Assembly (NCBI GenBank): GCA_030374765.1
Contig: JARGXX010000088.1
Coordinates: 2,728,001 to 2,792,000 of the forward strand
From: Agarophyton chilense
Taxonomy: Eukaryota; Rhodophyta; Florideophyceae; Gracilariales; Gracilariaceae
DNA length: 64,000 nt
Reading direction: 5' to 3'
In this document: positions 22,510-34,198 of the stretch, in pieces
How the letters are laid out: the number at the start of each line of letters is the position of its first letter
Numbering within the stretch: the stretch's first letter is position 1
Position numbers and translations under genes: made by a program
The notes under the pieces: model-generated
The model's database searches: none
The model's input: the letters and a program-made list of their open reading frames with translations, nothing else
Told to the model about the DNA's origin: nothing

Positions 22510-23300
22510 TTGTTGCTCTTTCATTTTCGAAAGCAGGACATTATAAGACTTGTAAAAGCGTTTTGGTGGCCTGTTGAGAAGACGATAACGAAGCGGAATA
22601 GGTATTTTGTCGATCCATTACTAGCAGCCTGTGTGATACTGCGTAGGTTAGCATCACTGGCGCGATGGCACGATCTAAAGGAAATGTTCGGCAGATACCA
22701 TCTCCAACTCTTCCAAATATTCTGGGAAGGCACAGAGCGCTTTCTGTAAAGCTGGGACCATCTAATCATGGACCCAATTGACAAAGAATTCATGGCAGAG
22801 CGAGCCCCAGAGTACGCTAAAGCTATTCATGAACAATGCCATGCTCTCGAAAACTGTGTGGGATTTGTTGACGGCACCGTAATAGGCGTCGCCCGCCCTA
22901 AAGGAAACGAGTGACAAAATGTGGTTCAAAACGGACATAAGAGGAAACATGCGCTTGAGTTCCAGGCGGTGAACAATCCAGAAGGGTTGATGATGGACGC
23001 TCATGGCTCTCTAGAAGGGCGTCGGCATGACTGGAAGTTCTATGTAATGAGTGGTCTGGAGTCGAACTTACCCGATGTGCTCGAGGTAGGTAACTACAGG
23101 TACTGCCTATATGGCGACTCTGGGTTAAAATCGGCGTTGGTACTTGGTACTTGGAAGTGCCTTTTCACGGTAGCAACCTCCCCACGTAACGTAAAGCACT
23201 TGAAAAAGCGATGTCTGGTGGACGTATAACCGTAGAATGGGGTTTCATAGAATTTAAGATGTATTTTACTAGCGTTGACTTCAATAGAAAGATAAAGATC
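22510..23300 (+). pseudogene. PIF/Harbinger transposase (HARBI1-like), degraded
   Basis: An N-terminal block with YFVDPLLAACVILRRLA and FGRYHLQLF matches the helical region of HARBI1-type proteins. The DDE core follows: first Asp in FVDGTVIGVARP near 22870, second in YGDSGLKS near 23115, and the acidic residue in VEWGFIEFK near 23235. The frame is continuous except for a TAA at 22747-22749 and a TGA at 22912-22914, and it shifts once before the third catalytic block. The start is not determinable. It would excise and insert its own element, with a Myb-like partner. Recent decay is suggested by the few lesions. Confidence 0.8.
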
Positions 23301-23472
23301 CTGCAGTAGCCGGTTGTTCTACAGTATCTATCGAAGATGTTACTAAGTATCTTTCGTAATTGCATTTACCGCACTCAGATAGCACTTTACTTCAAATGTT
23401 GGCCACCTACCCTAGAGGAATATATAGCTCACAAATATTAACCTCAGTCATAGGGGTGTCCTAAGGATGCGA

Positions 23473-23558
23473 GGAAAAAGTCCACGTCCCGAGTGAAGCG
23501 CGGGCTCGAAGCGAGTGGACTTTTTCCGCAGCCCCCGTAGGGCACCTGGTGGGTGCCC
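23473..23558. repeat. Cluster of strong hairpins
   Basis: Perfect 13-bp arms GGAAAAAGTCCAC (23473-23485) and GTGGACTTTTTCC (23515-23527) enclose a GC-rich loop that itself can pair (CGAG...CTCG). They are followed at once by GGGCACC (23540-23546) and GGTGCCC (23552-23558). The density of stems is unusual for the window. It may be a structured RNA or a transposon-internal terminator. Confidence 0.6.
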
Positions 23559-24132
23559 TCCGCGAGGAGGAGCTTATGAGGTATGGGAATCGCATCGAAA
23601 AAATCATTGAGTATCTTGGATCCCGAATCGCAGAAAAACAACTCATGTTGACGACCCCGTAAAGTCTCAATTTCCACACTATGTTGCCTGAAACATGATG
23701 CGAAATTTCTCAAGCTCGAGCTTTTCCGCCGCTTCCCTCTCCTCCCGCCGCTCTTGTCAGTCCTCCTCCGACCCTTTACGATTTTTCTCGTATTTGTCCC
23801 GTTGAAAGTCTAGCTGAGCTCTTTCAAGATCCAATCGTGCCTAGTCCGCCTCCTGCAAATGAGCACCAAACATCGCGAGCTCCCCACCCATATCATAATC
23901 TCGATTAGTCTGACTCTTCTTCTTCTTTCTCTCTTCTGCCTCGCTACCTTCTCTTGATACATTCTTCTTGTCAAAATCATTCTCCCCACCTTTCTCTTTT
24001 GTTTTAAGTGCCATCACAACCAGGTCCCTTCCATTCCGTTCCTTTTCGTCTTCTTTCTCTTTCTCAGTGCTCTTCTCCTCCTTTTTCTTGGTCAGCATTT
24101 CACCTCGTGCTTCACGCATATTTGAAAGCATT

Positions 24133-24516
24133 TCATGACGCTCGTTTATCCCCAAAAGCCACCACAGGCAACCACTGCGTAATATCATCTCTCTTGTCGA
24201 AATACTCCTTTAGCCACTCATATCGGTCTTGAAGCGTTTTCCATGCGATCGTGGTCTCTATCATCAGATTATCGTTGATCGTGACGCATTGTTCTCCGAA
24301 CCGCTTGCGTGTTTGACCATATAGAGCAACGTGAGCCCTAGTGGCGAATATCTATCGAACAAAGACCAAGTCTTTCTCCGACTTGAAACGCGAATGCCTA
24401 CATCCCTTTTGCGCAAGAGGCTTGGCGGATGCATCTGCTTCAGAAGAAGCACCCGTTTCGGGAGGCGTGATTGTATTTGATGAGGCCGTCACTAATAAAT
24501 CAGTTACCTCAGCCAT
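24133..24516 (-). pseudogene. Myb/SANT-like protein of the Harbinger element
   Basis: Starts at an ATG at 24516 (MAEVTDLLVT). The frame runs through FKSEKDLVFVR, an in-frame TAG, then FATRAHVALYG and TIAWKTLQDRYEWLKEYFDKRDD to a TGA at 24133. The spaced Trp/aromatic pattern and the RYEWLKEYF helix resemble the trihelix/Myb-like DNA-binding ORF2 of PIF/Harbinger elements. It faces the transposase on the other strand. A Lys/Glu-rich continuation lies at 23841-24188 in another frame. Identification is by pattern and context. Confidence 0.55.
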
Positions 24517-24940
24517 CTACATCCAGTAGTGCAAACGAGGGAATTGGAAGGTAAAGGATATCGGTGTTGGATGGCGTCGAGAAGGGGAAACAACGAATTC
24601 CCGCCAGTTGCATGGTCGGTATGCTCACGACCACCTGTAACACCTTAACTAATGCACCATTCTTTAGCATCTTTAGTGAAGCAATCTTTGCAGAATTCTA
24701 CCATTTTAATTTCAGTATAATTTTGCTTACTGAAATGTGCCAACCAGGTTGGTGAATTCCGTGTGTGTACATTCTGTAATATCTACACTTTGATTTGCCA
24801 CAAAGTATTTATTCTAAAGTAAACAAATTAATTACTTGGTGGCCACACCGTGAAAGCGTACAGTAGTACAGTGCTGCTATTTAATCTTAATTCCCAATCT
24901 TTTTTTGAAGTATTCTTCTCATAACATCTCGTTATCAAGT

Positions 24941-24945
24941 ACAGT
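24941..24945. repeat. Copia-C target-site duplication (left)
   Basis: ACAGT at 24941-24945 is repeated at 40590-40594, directly outside the two 230-bp LTRs. Confidence 0.8.
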
Positions 24946-25175
24946 TGTGAGTTGGGCTTCGGACATGATGTCGAAGTTCATACGTGTACAGTGGTGGGAA
25001 CAATCTGAACACAAACATTAGCCTGCACAAAGGGTCTGCCGGGAGCTCTTTTCAGAGCTCCAAGGACATCTTGGGGGGTTCATATAAGGATACTAGGCGA
25101 CCTTTCGGACATCTAAGATGACTTACAACTTTGTGTTACATTTACGTCATCGTCTCATCTTGTACGTGTTTCACA
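24946..25175 (-). repeat. Copia-C 3' LTR
   Basis: 230 bp, TGTGAGTTGG...TTTCACA on the plus strand. Matches 40360-40589 along its whole length. Confidence 0.85.
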
Positions 25176-25324
25176 CACCCTCCTGTCTCGTTAGAATCTT
25201 CTAACCTGAACCCCCTACTTCCAATTCTCGGAATCATGGCTGACTCCTTTCGTCATATCTATATCCAAAAATCCATCTCGAAACAAGCAATTCATTTTAG
25301 CGGAGTGGAGAGTGCTGCGTTTGT

Positions 25325-26835
25325 TTAGCGCGTCTGGCATGTTGAGGTTTCCAGGTATTCACGTAATTCACCTAGTTCTCCAGCCTCACAGGCGTCCTTG
25401 ATAATTGTGATCGTTTTCCTGAGGCGAAACTCGCGGCATTCGTGTAGAGTTGGGATGGTATCGAACAGTGCCTTTGAATCCACTAAGATGTGATGTACGA
25501 TCTTGATCTTTGGGAAAATGGTCGCGAAAGTCGTCTTCATGTCATATGCTCTATCTTCTGCTTCAGCACATGCAAGGATCTCAGCACCGAACGAAGAATA
25601 TGTCATGCGTTTCTGTTTCGTACTCGACCAGTACAGGGGATGAAAAATAGGGTTATCGTCTACAACGGTGGTAAACTGATTTCCGCATATTATTCCCGAT
25701 TGTCGGTATGCGAGATCTAGACTACGGTGCGATGCATCGGATAGGATAATCAGTGTTGTGTTTTTGACACCAACGGGTCGAATACACTTGACAATCTGCT
25801 TCAGGTTCCCTATCTCTTTCAGCATTGCATTTGCGTCCACGAGATGTTTCTCTCTCAAATTTCCAAGTTCTTGGTGCATTTTCGATGTCGTGAATGATGC
25901 TGATGGAAGGACTCCTGAGCCTAGATACATGAGAGTTCCAGCTAGAGAGCACTACCGTCTGATCTCTTCATCGTTCGCTCTGTTTTCACGTTCCCTTCTT
26001 CTTGGTTTCGATATCTCAATTAGTTTGAGACGTTCCATATATGGAAGCATTGATAGCATGATGTTTTGATCTCTATCTTTTATATTTCACAGCCTGTCAA
26101 GTTTAGCACTGCTTCCATTCGGACTTTTCCGACTTCGAACTCATCTTCTAGGGTCTTCATGAAGCTACGAATGTCACATTCCCGTCCAGCGACTAAAAGA
26201 TCGTCGTCAATCTTCGCGATGATCAATGTGATAGAACCATCTTTGTTTATCTTCGTGAAGAGCTGGTTAACTCCGTATACTCTTCGAAATTCTGCCGTGC
26301 CAATCATCCATGACTAAATGCGCTTCGCCCATTGCCTTCCGGCTTCTACAATCCCATACGGGAGTTTCATGAGTTTCCCCAGGACTACTTTCTTCTCCCG
26401 GAATTCTGGTGCGGGGCGGACGTAGATATCGCGCTGTATCGGACCGCTTTGAAGGAAAGCAATTTTGATGTCTGCGACTCCAAAGACAAAACCAAGAAAG
26501 AGAGCGAAGCTAATCAGTAGTCGGACGATTATCATGTCGGCATTCGAACAATCTTTCTTGATCTTGTCCTTTAAATCATCCCTGATGCCGTGTGTTACTA
26601 GTCGCGCTTTTAATTTCCTGTGATCGTCTTCGTCTACTTTGACTTTGTAAACTGTATGCGAGGAGATGATGTTTGCCCCACGCGGTACTTCGTTCTCCGA
26701 TATTTCCATGTAGGATTCTGACCAATTGTCGGCATGTTCTTTTTCGGCTGCTTTCTGCAATATCCAAGCTGGGGCGAACTGTACTTCCCTCGCAGTAACT
26801 TGTCGCGACCCGATTGCTCGCTGTATATCTTTCAA
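25325..26835 (-). pseudogene. Copia-C RT and RNase H region
   Basis: RT landmarks: VYKVKVDEDDHRKLKARLV, FGVADIKIAFLQ, LMKLPYGIVEAGRQW and a IDDDLLVAG catalytic box near 26.19 kb. RNase H at 25.33-25.93 kb shows LSDASHRSLD and SSFGAEILACAEAEDRAYD. Copia order. Fossil, broken. Confidence 0.85.
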
Positions 26836-27329
26836 TATCTTTTATTCGTCGGATCGTAATTTCTGTGTATTCTCAAGCTCTGGTTTTGTTATTAGGTTCT
26901 CGGTGTAACTACCCATGTCTTTGTATACACGTTCTCTATCCATCTTGTTGATATTCGTAAGGGAATTCATCGTCTCCACACCTTCTTCTTGTGTATCGGT
27001 ATTGCAGGTGCTGAGAGTAAGATCTATATAATCCTCCATGAGTCCTTCACTCAGTTCTCTTGCGAGCGGAGAGTCTGGCCGGAGTCGGATGGCTTCGTAT
27101 GCGACTTTCGATATCGCCCCTTTCTCCTTACGTCGAACGTCCACGATATGAGCTAGAGATTGGACAATAGTGGCTGCGCGCCATTCGTTTGGTTCGTTCT
27201 GTTTAGAGCTTCTATAAAAGTAGAGCACCTCGTCACCAGGTTTTAAAGACGAATCGTGTATCGTTGAGTGGTCGTCAGATTTTAACAGTTTCTGCAGTGT
27301 GCGGGAGGCTGTCCGCTCGGTGTATGCTT

Positions 27330-28440
27330 TCTTTAGTTATTCGGTCACAAGCCTTCGAGGTGCCCCTAAGATCGAAGGGGCATAGCCTTTAGCGAATTCA
27401 AAAGAAGTCATGACCTTTGATCCCGTAAAACAACTAGACAGGAAAATTGCCCTGGACAATATTGTTTTGTCGCTTCCGCGAGAGTATTCCATTTGGAGCT
27501 TTTCCAGTATGCGCTTCACGACGCGGTGCTTTCTTTCAACGATCCCTGTCTTATTATGAAGTCTTACGGGTCGTGCTTTGAACTCTACGTCTCTTTCAGA
27601 TAAGAATTGACGAATTTCTCTCGATTCCTTTCGTTGTCGGCTGATACAGCATCCGGTGCACCGTGTCGGTTCAACCATTCAGTCTCAACTAGGGTGAATG
27701 CCGTCTTCGATTCTCTGTCTGTGGTAATGATCGCCTCAGAGTATCCCGTACCGGCGTCAACAATGTGCATCACGGTATATACACTATCTCAAATCGTACA
27801 GAACCTATAGTCCATGTGTATCTCCAAATTGAACGCTTGATTCACGTGGTTAATTGATTCTTTCTTCAATGCTATAGGTAGACCAGATTTCGCCCAAATG
27901 AGACAATTAGCGCTGATCTTTCTGATCTCCAAGTCCAATTCCTTGGACTTGTATCCTGCACGTTCCCATAGTTTGATTATTTCGTTCGAATGTCCATGTG
28001 TCAATCGATGTAACCTTCTGGCTAGCGTTCTCTGCCTGTTTCGCTCCATTGATGCACTCAATAGTCCGCAGACTGTCGGGATGATTGCTATATGAGCCCG
28101 CAAATCGTATGACGATGTAGATCTCAGGTAGATCCTAAGTATCCTTACTTCCGTATCGGATGGTCTTTTGATCGCTATCGTTGGGGGATCCATAAAGAAG
28201 TTCGTTTTGATGTATTGCTTAACATCTATCCCAATTGTCAGGGGAGAGTTGTCGTCGAATAAGTCAAAAGTTAGTTCAATCGTCTTGTTATTTATGTTAT
28301 GGGTAGACAATGTCCAGGAGCATATCACCGTTCTCGGACTCAACCATTGATCTCCCCATCCACGGCGACATTTCTTCCTGGCTTTCGAAGGGCTGAAGTC
28401 TATATTCATCACTTGACACAATCCCATAGCAGAGATCATG
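27330..28440 (-). pseudogene. Copia-C integrase region
   Basis: Shows an HIVDAGTGYSEAII core start near 27.75 kb, SADNERNR near 27.64 kb and a KTGIVERKHRVVKRILEK segment near 27.54 kb, which is the D-D-E core of Copia integrases. An HRLTHGHSNEIIKLWERAGY zinc-binding-like segment lies near 27.98 kb. Fossil, broken. Confidence 0.75.
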
Positions 28441-28559
28441 CCTTCGGATGATATGGGGCTTCCTTCATCAAGGATTGGATTCGGGTCCGCTTTGTTCAGC
28501 TTTGAATCCCTTACTGAAAAAATGGCTTCCGGTGTCCATTAGGCTTGAACTGTCCATGA

Positions 28560-29151
28560 GATCAGGACTGTTCATTGCTCCTATGGTTATTGTTTTGTTT
28601 TCCTTTTCCGTTTGCCTTGAAATGATCATTCTTCTGACAGCTCTCCTCGTTATTGAGGTCACTTCCAGAACCTTTCTTATCTATCGAATCGTCGTTTCCT
28701 TTGTTATTTTGATCGTACTTCCGTTTCCTGTTCCTCCTGTAGGATTTATTTGAGTTGAGGAGAGAACGAGTCGACGTATTCTTATCAGGATAAGATGAGT
28801 TATTAAGATCGCTCTCTTCCAAGCCTGCTTCTTCCAAGGCGCGTATAGCGTCTTGTAGTCTGATCCAAGTGCCATTATCGTTGTCATCAGACCTCTTCTT
28901 CTGCTGGAAGATTGCTGCTTTCATTGTTGAATTGCAATCAGTACAAACCTTCTTCTCATCTTAGTGTAGTTCCCTAAATGAAAGCTTATCTATAATGTCA
29001 ATGATGATTTCCATACGATCCTTTGATATTATTATTTCAGTCGCAGTGGTCCTGGATTTTGTAGATACCACCCGGCTACTGATTATGTTGTTAAATGTTT
29101 GTGCCGAGATAGATGCATTCAGGAGGAAGATGATAGCAAAGTTTTGGTTTT
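28560..29151 (-). pseudogene. Copia-C gag, distal part
   Basis: Asn/Lys/Ser-rich tail (SYRRNRKRKYDQNNKGNDD) following a helical segment that abuts the Gypsy-B insertion. It continues the gag whose first part is at 39871-40380. Confidence 0.6.
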
Positions 29152-29818
29152 TGTAGTATCCGCTCTAACGGAGAGAGCAGACACCTGCGACAGCGTTCAG
29201 ACTGCCGATGGGTCGCTTGCGGCAAAGTAAAAGGGGTGGTAGAGCTACAACACCAGCGAGCTGGAAGTGGGGTGTAAGGCCACTACTCGCCAGTGAGGGT
29301 GAACAGTGCAACTGTAAAACGTTGATGGAACGTAGGTACGAGACGGCTCCTGAAGTGGTTGGGGGCTGACTATCTATTACAGCTCGTCCGGATCTCTGGT
29401 TAAGGAATCCTAAGCGAGGAACAGAATAGTCATGATGCCCATGTTGTCTCCTTTACTTGGAGTCGGCGCTTACCTCTGGTACACTATATACTGTGTGCCA
29501 GGGTGAGTGCCCAAATAAATATATAAATAATACCCAGTGGTCAGCCACTTAGCCAAACCACTGTATGGGTATGGTCCCTAATGGACGTCTAGCTACAAAG
29601 GGTAGTAAAACCTGCCACGTGGATCGCCACTACATGCGCCGTTGCAAGCCACTCCACTCGTGATGCCATGTGTTCCACTAATGTACCATGCCTCCTGGCA
29701 TTCTACGCGGTGTGCCGTTTCATATCACAAGTTTGATGACATCACTCACTTATGAGTTCCAACCGCGACTTCGCGGAAAATCATCCTATCGGAGTCCCCG
29801 ACATAGTAGATTACTACA
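29152..29818 (-). repeat. Gypsy-B 3' LTR
   Basis: 667 bp, matches 39204-39870. An AT tract (AAATAAATATATAAATAAT at 29513-29531) reads as a TATA-like signal on both strands. Confidence 0.9.
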
Positions 29819-29986
29819 TACCCCCCTCGTTAAGCACGAACCACGGGGGGCACAAGAAGCGTTTATACGCAGTCGGACCGGTGTTTCGGGTACTCATCGT
29901 CATCACGAATTCCTCGCCGCCCGACCAACTCTTACAGTTCTCAACAGCATTCTGTTTTTCACCGCTCTTCAGCTCGATCTCTCGCG

Positions 29987-31659
29987 ATGGATCCGAACGC
30001 CGGGTCCAACCTGTTTCAGCCCTCCTCTGAGGATGTGCCTTCTGGGGCTCCGTCCAACACCGCTGGTTATGCGTCGCAGCCTACTGCTCAACTCGGTCCA
30101 TACCGTTCGTTCCCCACACCGTACACCGGATTCCGGTCAGTGCCGTTACCTCAGCCAACCGTGGCTCCGATGCCGAACGCGGCTTACGTCGCCTCTGCGG
30201 GTGTGATTCGAGCTCCTTCAAGTCGTGCTCAGCGGAGCTACCCGCACCCTGCGGATTTCTATGGACGAGATCCTCTCGACAACGTTGAACTTTTCGCGCA
30301 AGCGCCCTGGTTTGATCCAGTTGCTATCCGCGATGACGCGTTGATACAACAGTATGTACACGGTGGGTACTTCCTTGACGGTATTCCGGAAAACGCGATT
30401 TATAGCGACGACTGGGCGAGCCATATTGCTTTGCCAGACAACGCGATTGCGCGATATTCAACGGAAACCTTGTCCGAAGCCCGTACGCGGTTCACCAAGC
30501 TGATTTATTAGCGTCTTCACCGATTCATCAGTACGGTTCTCCTCCCGCAGGACTGGGAACTAGATACCTGGAAAGCCCGTACCGACGGTGAAGGTTACTC
30601 GTATATCGAGACACTCGTTGAAGTCGATGTTAGCGGTTGGCGCGGTGTGCGCGGTGTGCGTGATGCAGCTCTCTGCTTTCTGCAACCTCTTCTCCGTGCG
30701 GAGTTCCACTTCCTTCGAGAGCGTGACATTCGCTATTGGGATTATCCCCGTTGGGAACGTCGTAATCGATCACGTTTGGGCTATTTGGTGCCGTATCAAA
30801 TGATCGAGATCGACCGCATCCGGCGGAACGCGCGCTTCGGGCGCTACATCGGTATTCCAGAGCATTGGGCGGCGATCGAGAATCCTCGTGGTTGCCCTGT
30901 GGAGCTCCCACCGGCGATCTCCTACATCGGGTCCGCGTTGGTGAAAGACCCGTTCTCGGGATATTGGACGGTGGTTTATACCGAGTTTATCGCCAAGATG
31001 GCCGTCTTCCTCCTGTGGGATGCTTATGATACCTTTAGAGTTTGGTACATGTCGCCCACAGCGCAAAAGTATGCGAGAGAACTCGATCTTTCCCTTGTCC
31101 TGGGATCCCGTGCGAACCATGGCGACTTCCTCCATCTTGTGGATTTGATCGACAGTGTCGATTGGTCTGGGGTGCCAGATGATCAATCCGCTGGCGGAAC
31201 CAGTGCAAGACACTACGATCATTCTCCTGAAGTGCTGGAGATTTCGTTTGGTATGACCCCTGGAGGCGCCAGTTGATCACCCCCGAGCAGGCTCGCTTTC
31301 TTCGGGAGAACCGGCGTGACATGCTCCCGAACCAGCTTACTGGATACGTGTACGATGGTACTCCATCCGAGAACGGAGAGGAACCGTATGAAGAAGCGCC
31401 AGGAGCTGAGGCTGAACTCGGTTACGAGGACGAGCCAGAGCTGGCAGGCGTAGCGACTTCCGTCGATCAATCCGCAGCGGCGGGAGTTGCTCAAGAGAAC
31501 TTTCATGGGTTTACCCAACAACCGAGTGCAGTGCCGGTCGAAGATCCAGGCTTGGATCCGGTGAGGCAGTTCCTCTTAGATGCGGGCTTTCCCGTGGACC
31601 AAGTTGAGGGTTATCGCCCACATCTTCTTGCAAACCTGCGTGCTCGCACGTCTACTTGA
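29987..31659 (+). other. Opposite-strand open region of Gypsy-B
   Basis: A plus-strand coding region runs against gag-pol, between the chromodomain end and the 3' LTR. It opens with ATG (MDPNAGSNLFQPSS) 168 bp inside the LTR. A Pro/Ser-rich N-terminus leads to a long region rich in Trp, Tyr and Arg (for example IRYWDYPRWERRNRSR and KMAVFLLWDAYDTFRVWY) and then an acidic tail. Codon use looks protein-like, and the length exceeds 500 codons in total. I recognise no known domain. Gypsy-A has an opposite-strand region in the same place. Opposite-strand genes at this position are known in some plant Tat-lineage Gypsy elements. Not wholly open. Confidence 0.65.
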
Positions 31660-31771
31660 TGATCCTAGAAAAGACTCCTAGTCAACACCCTTGCGGTGGT
31701 ATCTTGATACCAATAAAACTCCGGTGACTTCGTGTCTTCACGTTCCCTTCTTATCTTCTAGTCTTCATCTC

Positions 31772-31903
31772 TTCTCGCTTCTCGAGTTGTTAACTTCTTC
31801 TTCTCGCTTCTCGAGTTGCGTACTTCCCTTCTCGCTTCTCGAGTTATTCAATCCTTCTTCTCGCTTCTCGAGTTCTTCAATCCTTCTTCTCGCTTCTCGA
31901 GTT
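31772..31903. repeat. Five-copy tandem repeat with CTCGAG core
   Basis: The 17-bp core TTCTCGCTTCTCGAGTT begins at 31772, 31801, 31829, 31858 and 31887, so the period is 28-29 bp. A looser copy occurs near 31975. It lies between the converging ends of the opposite-strand region and pol. Confidence 0.85.
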
Positions 31904-32017
31904 TGTCCTAGGTGATAATCAGTAAATGTCCTTTGCTTGCGTGTCTTCACGTTTCCTCTTCATGATTTATTGTTTTCTTCTCGCCTTTCGAGTTTTTACT
32001 ACCTTGGTAGCCCATAC

Positions 32018-34036
32018 TTAGAAATGGGATGTGTCCATGAGCCCGACTATCGAGGAGTCGGTCTCTCTGGGGAGTGGTAATCGCATGCGTCGATGATATC
32101 GCACGAGTGGCGAACGGGGGATATGAGCTTTAGGTTCCCACGTATCCGCTTCCGGAGGAAAACCGTACCAACGGACTCGATACAGTAATTCTCTAGTATC
32201 TTCATGCTCGCTATGTTCACATATGCGATCCATAACATATTCCTGGGCGTTTCCCAATGCTTTCGCTGTTGGCGCGACACTCCTGTTAACAGGTTTGAAA
32301 TGCCTTAGGGCTGACCAAAGCGTCTCTGGGTTAGCAGTCTCAGCGTCGCTAAGCGTTCGCTCGTCGACTAACTGTCGTTCTGCCCGCAGGGGCAGTGTAC
32401 TCATTCCTTGAGAATTTTTCTCCGATAAAGAGCTATCCTGTTTTCCCGGTTCCATAGAAGCGTACTTCTTGCCACTTCTCAATTCCATTCGTGGATGAAC
32501 TTCCTTAGGTTTATCCGATTCTGACCGCTGTTGGGTGGACGATGGTGCTTGCACCACGACCGGAGGCGATACCTCTTCTTCTTTCTGCCCACAAGAGATG
32601 GGAGTCGATATTGGCGGAACAGCGAGTGGCACTTCACTTGACGGTTCAGCCTGAAGCGGCAAAGGCGCGTTTTCGCGTGCACTCGTTTCCAAGTCCTTGC
32701 GGCCAAATTCCAAAACATCTTTCCTGCTTTCAGGTTCCATTTCTGTACTTACGGGTGTGCGCGTGCCACGGGGCATATCCCGATATTTCGGAAGCTGTCC
32801 GTGATTGGCGTACGCAACCGCTGGCGGTGGGAGATCAGGAGCTTTCTCCTCCGCTCGAGCCATCGGTGGCGGTTCACTCTCCCCAGAGTCACTTGGGCTT
32901 TTGCCTTGACGTTCCGTCGCACTTGCTTCTTTAGTTCTACCAGATATATAGACTTCCACTTGCGGGTCAAGCGCGACTTCAACGCGATCGCGCGATACAC
33001 GTTCAACGTCCTCACCTGTCTTGATGACCACTGTGTCTTCATCAAGGTCCACCACTTTGAAGGGTCCAGCCGCTATCGGCAACAACTTATGACGCGATTC
33101 TTCCTGTTTGTCAGGTCTTTCGACTCGCACGAAGACGTGACCTCCTACTCGGATTGCCGGATTTCTTCTTCGCCTTCTGGCATCATAGTTTCGCTTATAG
33201 CGAGCTTGCGTCTTCGATAACTCTTTAGCGGCTTCTTCCGCTCTGGTCTTCAGGTCATTCCTCCATTTCAGATGGTACCTAGCCGGGGTCGGCGCGTCCA
33301 ATTCGGTCTCGTCGTCGAGCGCAACCGGTAAAGCCGGAGGGTAACGTGAGATCACGAGGTCGAACGGTGCCGTCTTTGTAGAGGTATTCACTTGCGTATT
33401 GTACGCGAAGCACAGAGTATCTGTAAACATGTCCCATTCTTTCGGGTGGTCTGCAATGTAGTGTCGTAATGCTGCTATCAGCGTGCGGTTGAAACGCTCC
33501 ACCTGACCGTTGCATTGCGGATGATAGGTCATGGTAAACACTTTTCGAATGCCCATAATGCGGCAAACATTCTGAAAGAAATTCGAAACGAATTGCTTCC
33601 CATTATCTGATAACAGAACTTCTGGTGGTCCGTATATAAATACCCAATGTTTGATAAACGCCTGTGCGATTACGGTTGCGATTATCCGCTTCAGCGGCAC
33701 CGTACACACTAGCTTCGAGAAGCGGTCGGTGATTATCAATAGGTAGCGATAACCTCGCCTTAAGCGAATCAATTCCCCTAGGCTGTCGACACTGACGTAT
33801 TGTAAAGGCGCTTTCGCCTGGAATAACATCATCTGTTTCCGCTTCCTGTAAAGCTTCACGCGATTCTTCGCACATGTTGTACAAAACCTCACTGTAGCAT
33901 GGCAGTCCATTGCCAAAGTGGGCCAGTAAAAATCTCTTCTTAGAGTCATGAACAACTTCATTCCTCCTGGATGACCAGACAGCCTTCTGTAGTGTGCCAG
34001 ATGGAGTACTCGACTCTTCAAGACGTGTTTAAACAC
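32018..34036 (-). pseudogene. Gypsy-B integrase with chromodomain
   Basis: An H-H-C-C block (HYRRLSGHPG...CTTCAKN) near 33.97-33.85 kb, core aspartates in VSVDSLGE and LLSDNGKQF, and the glutamate in HPQCNGQVERFNR. Next come a Gypsy-type C-terminal fold (about 33.1 kb), a long Pro/Glu/Ser-rich spacer, and a chromodomain near 32.05-32.22 kb (YVMDRICEHS, YRVRWYGFPPEADTW). Part of the Gypsy-B fossil. Confidence 0.9.
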
Positions 34037-34198
34037 GATTTGATCATGCTTTTCGACATGTCTTAACAGTATTCCTCGTGAATCGAGTGAAAAGGGGAGC
34101 TCCTCCCCCCCGTTAAGACGAGAGCGTATCGACGCACAAAACGTATCGGCGTGTTGCTCATTGAGGAGCTCAGTGAACTAGATTCGCTCGAGTTGAAC

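Noticed and set aside
30630-31521. Minus-strand ORFs at 30.6-31.5 kb as part of Gypsy-B pol
   Set aside because: They are shadows of the plus-strand opposite-strand region and carry no retroelement motifs.
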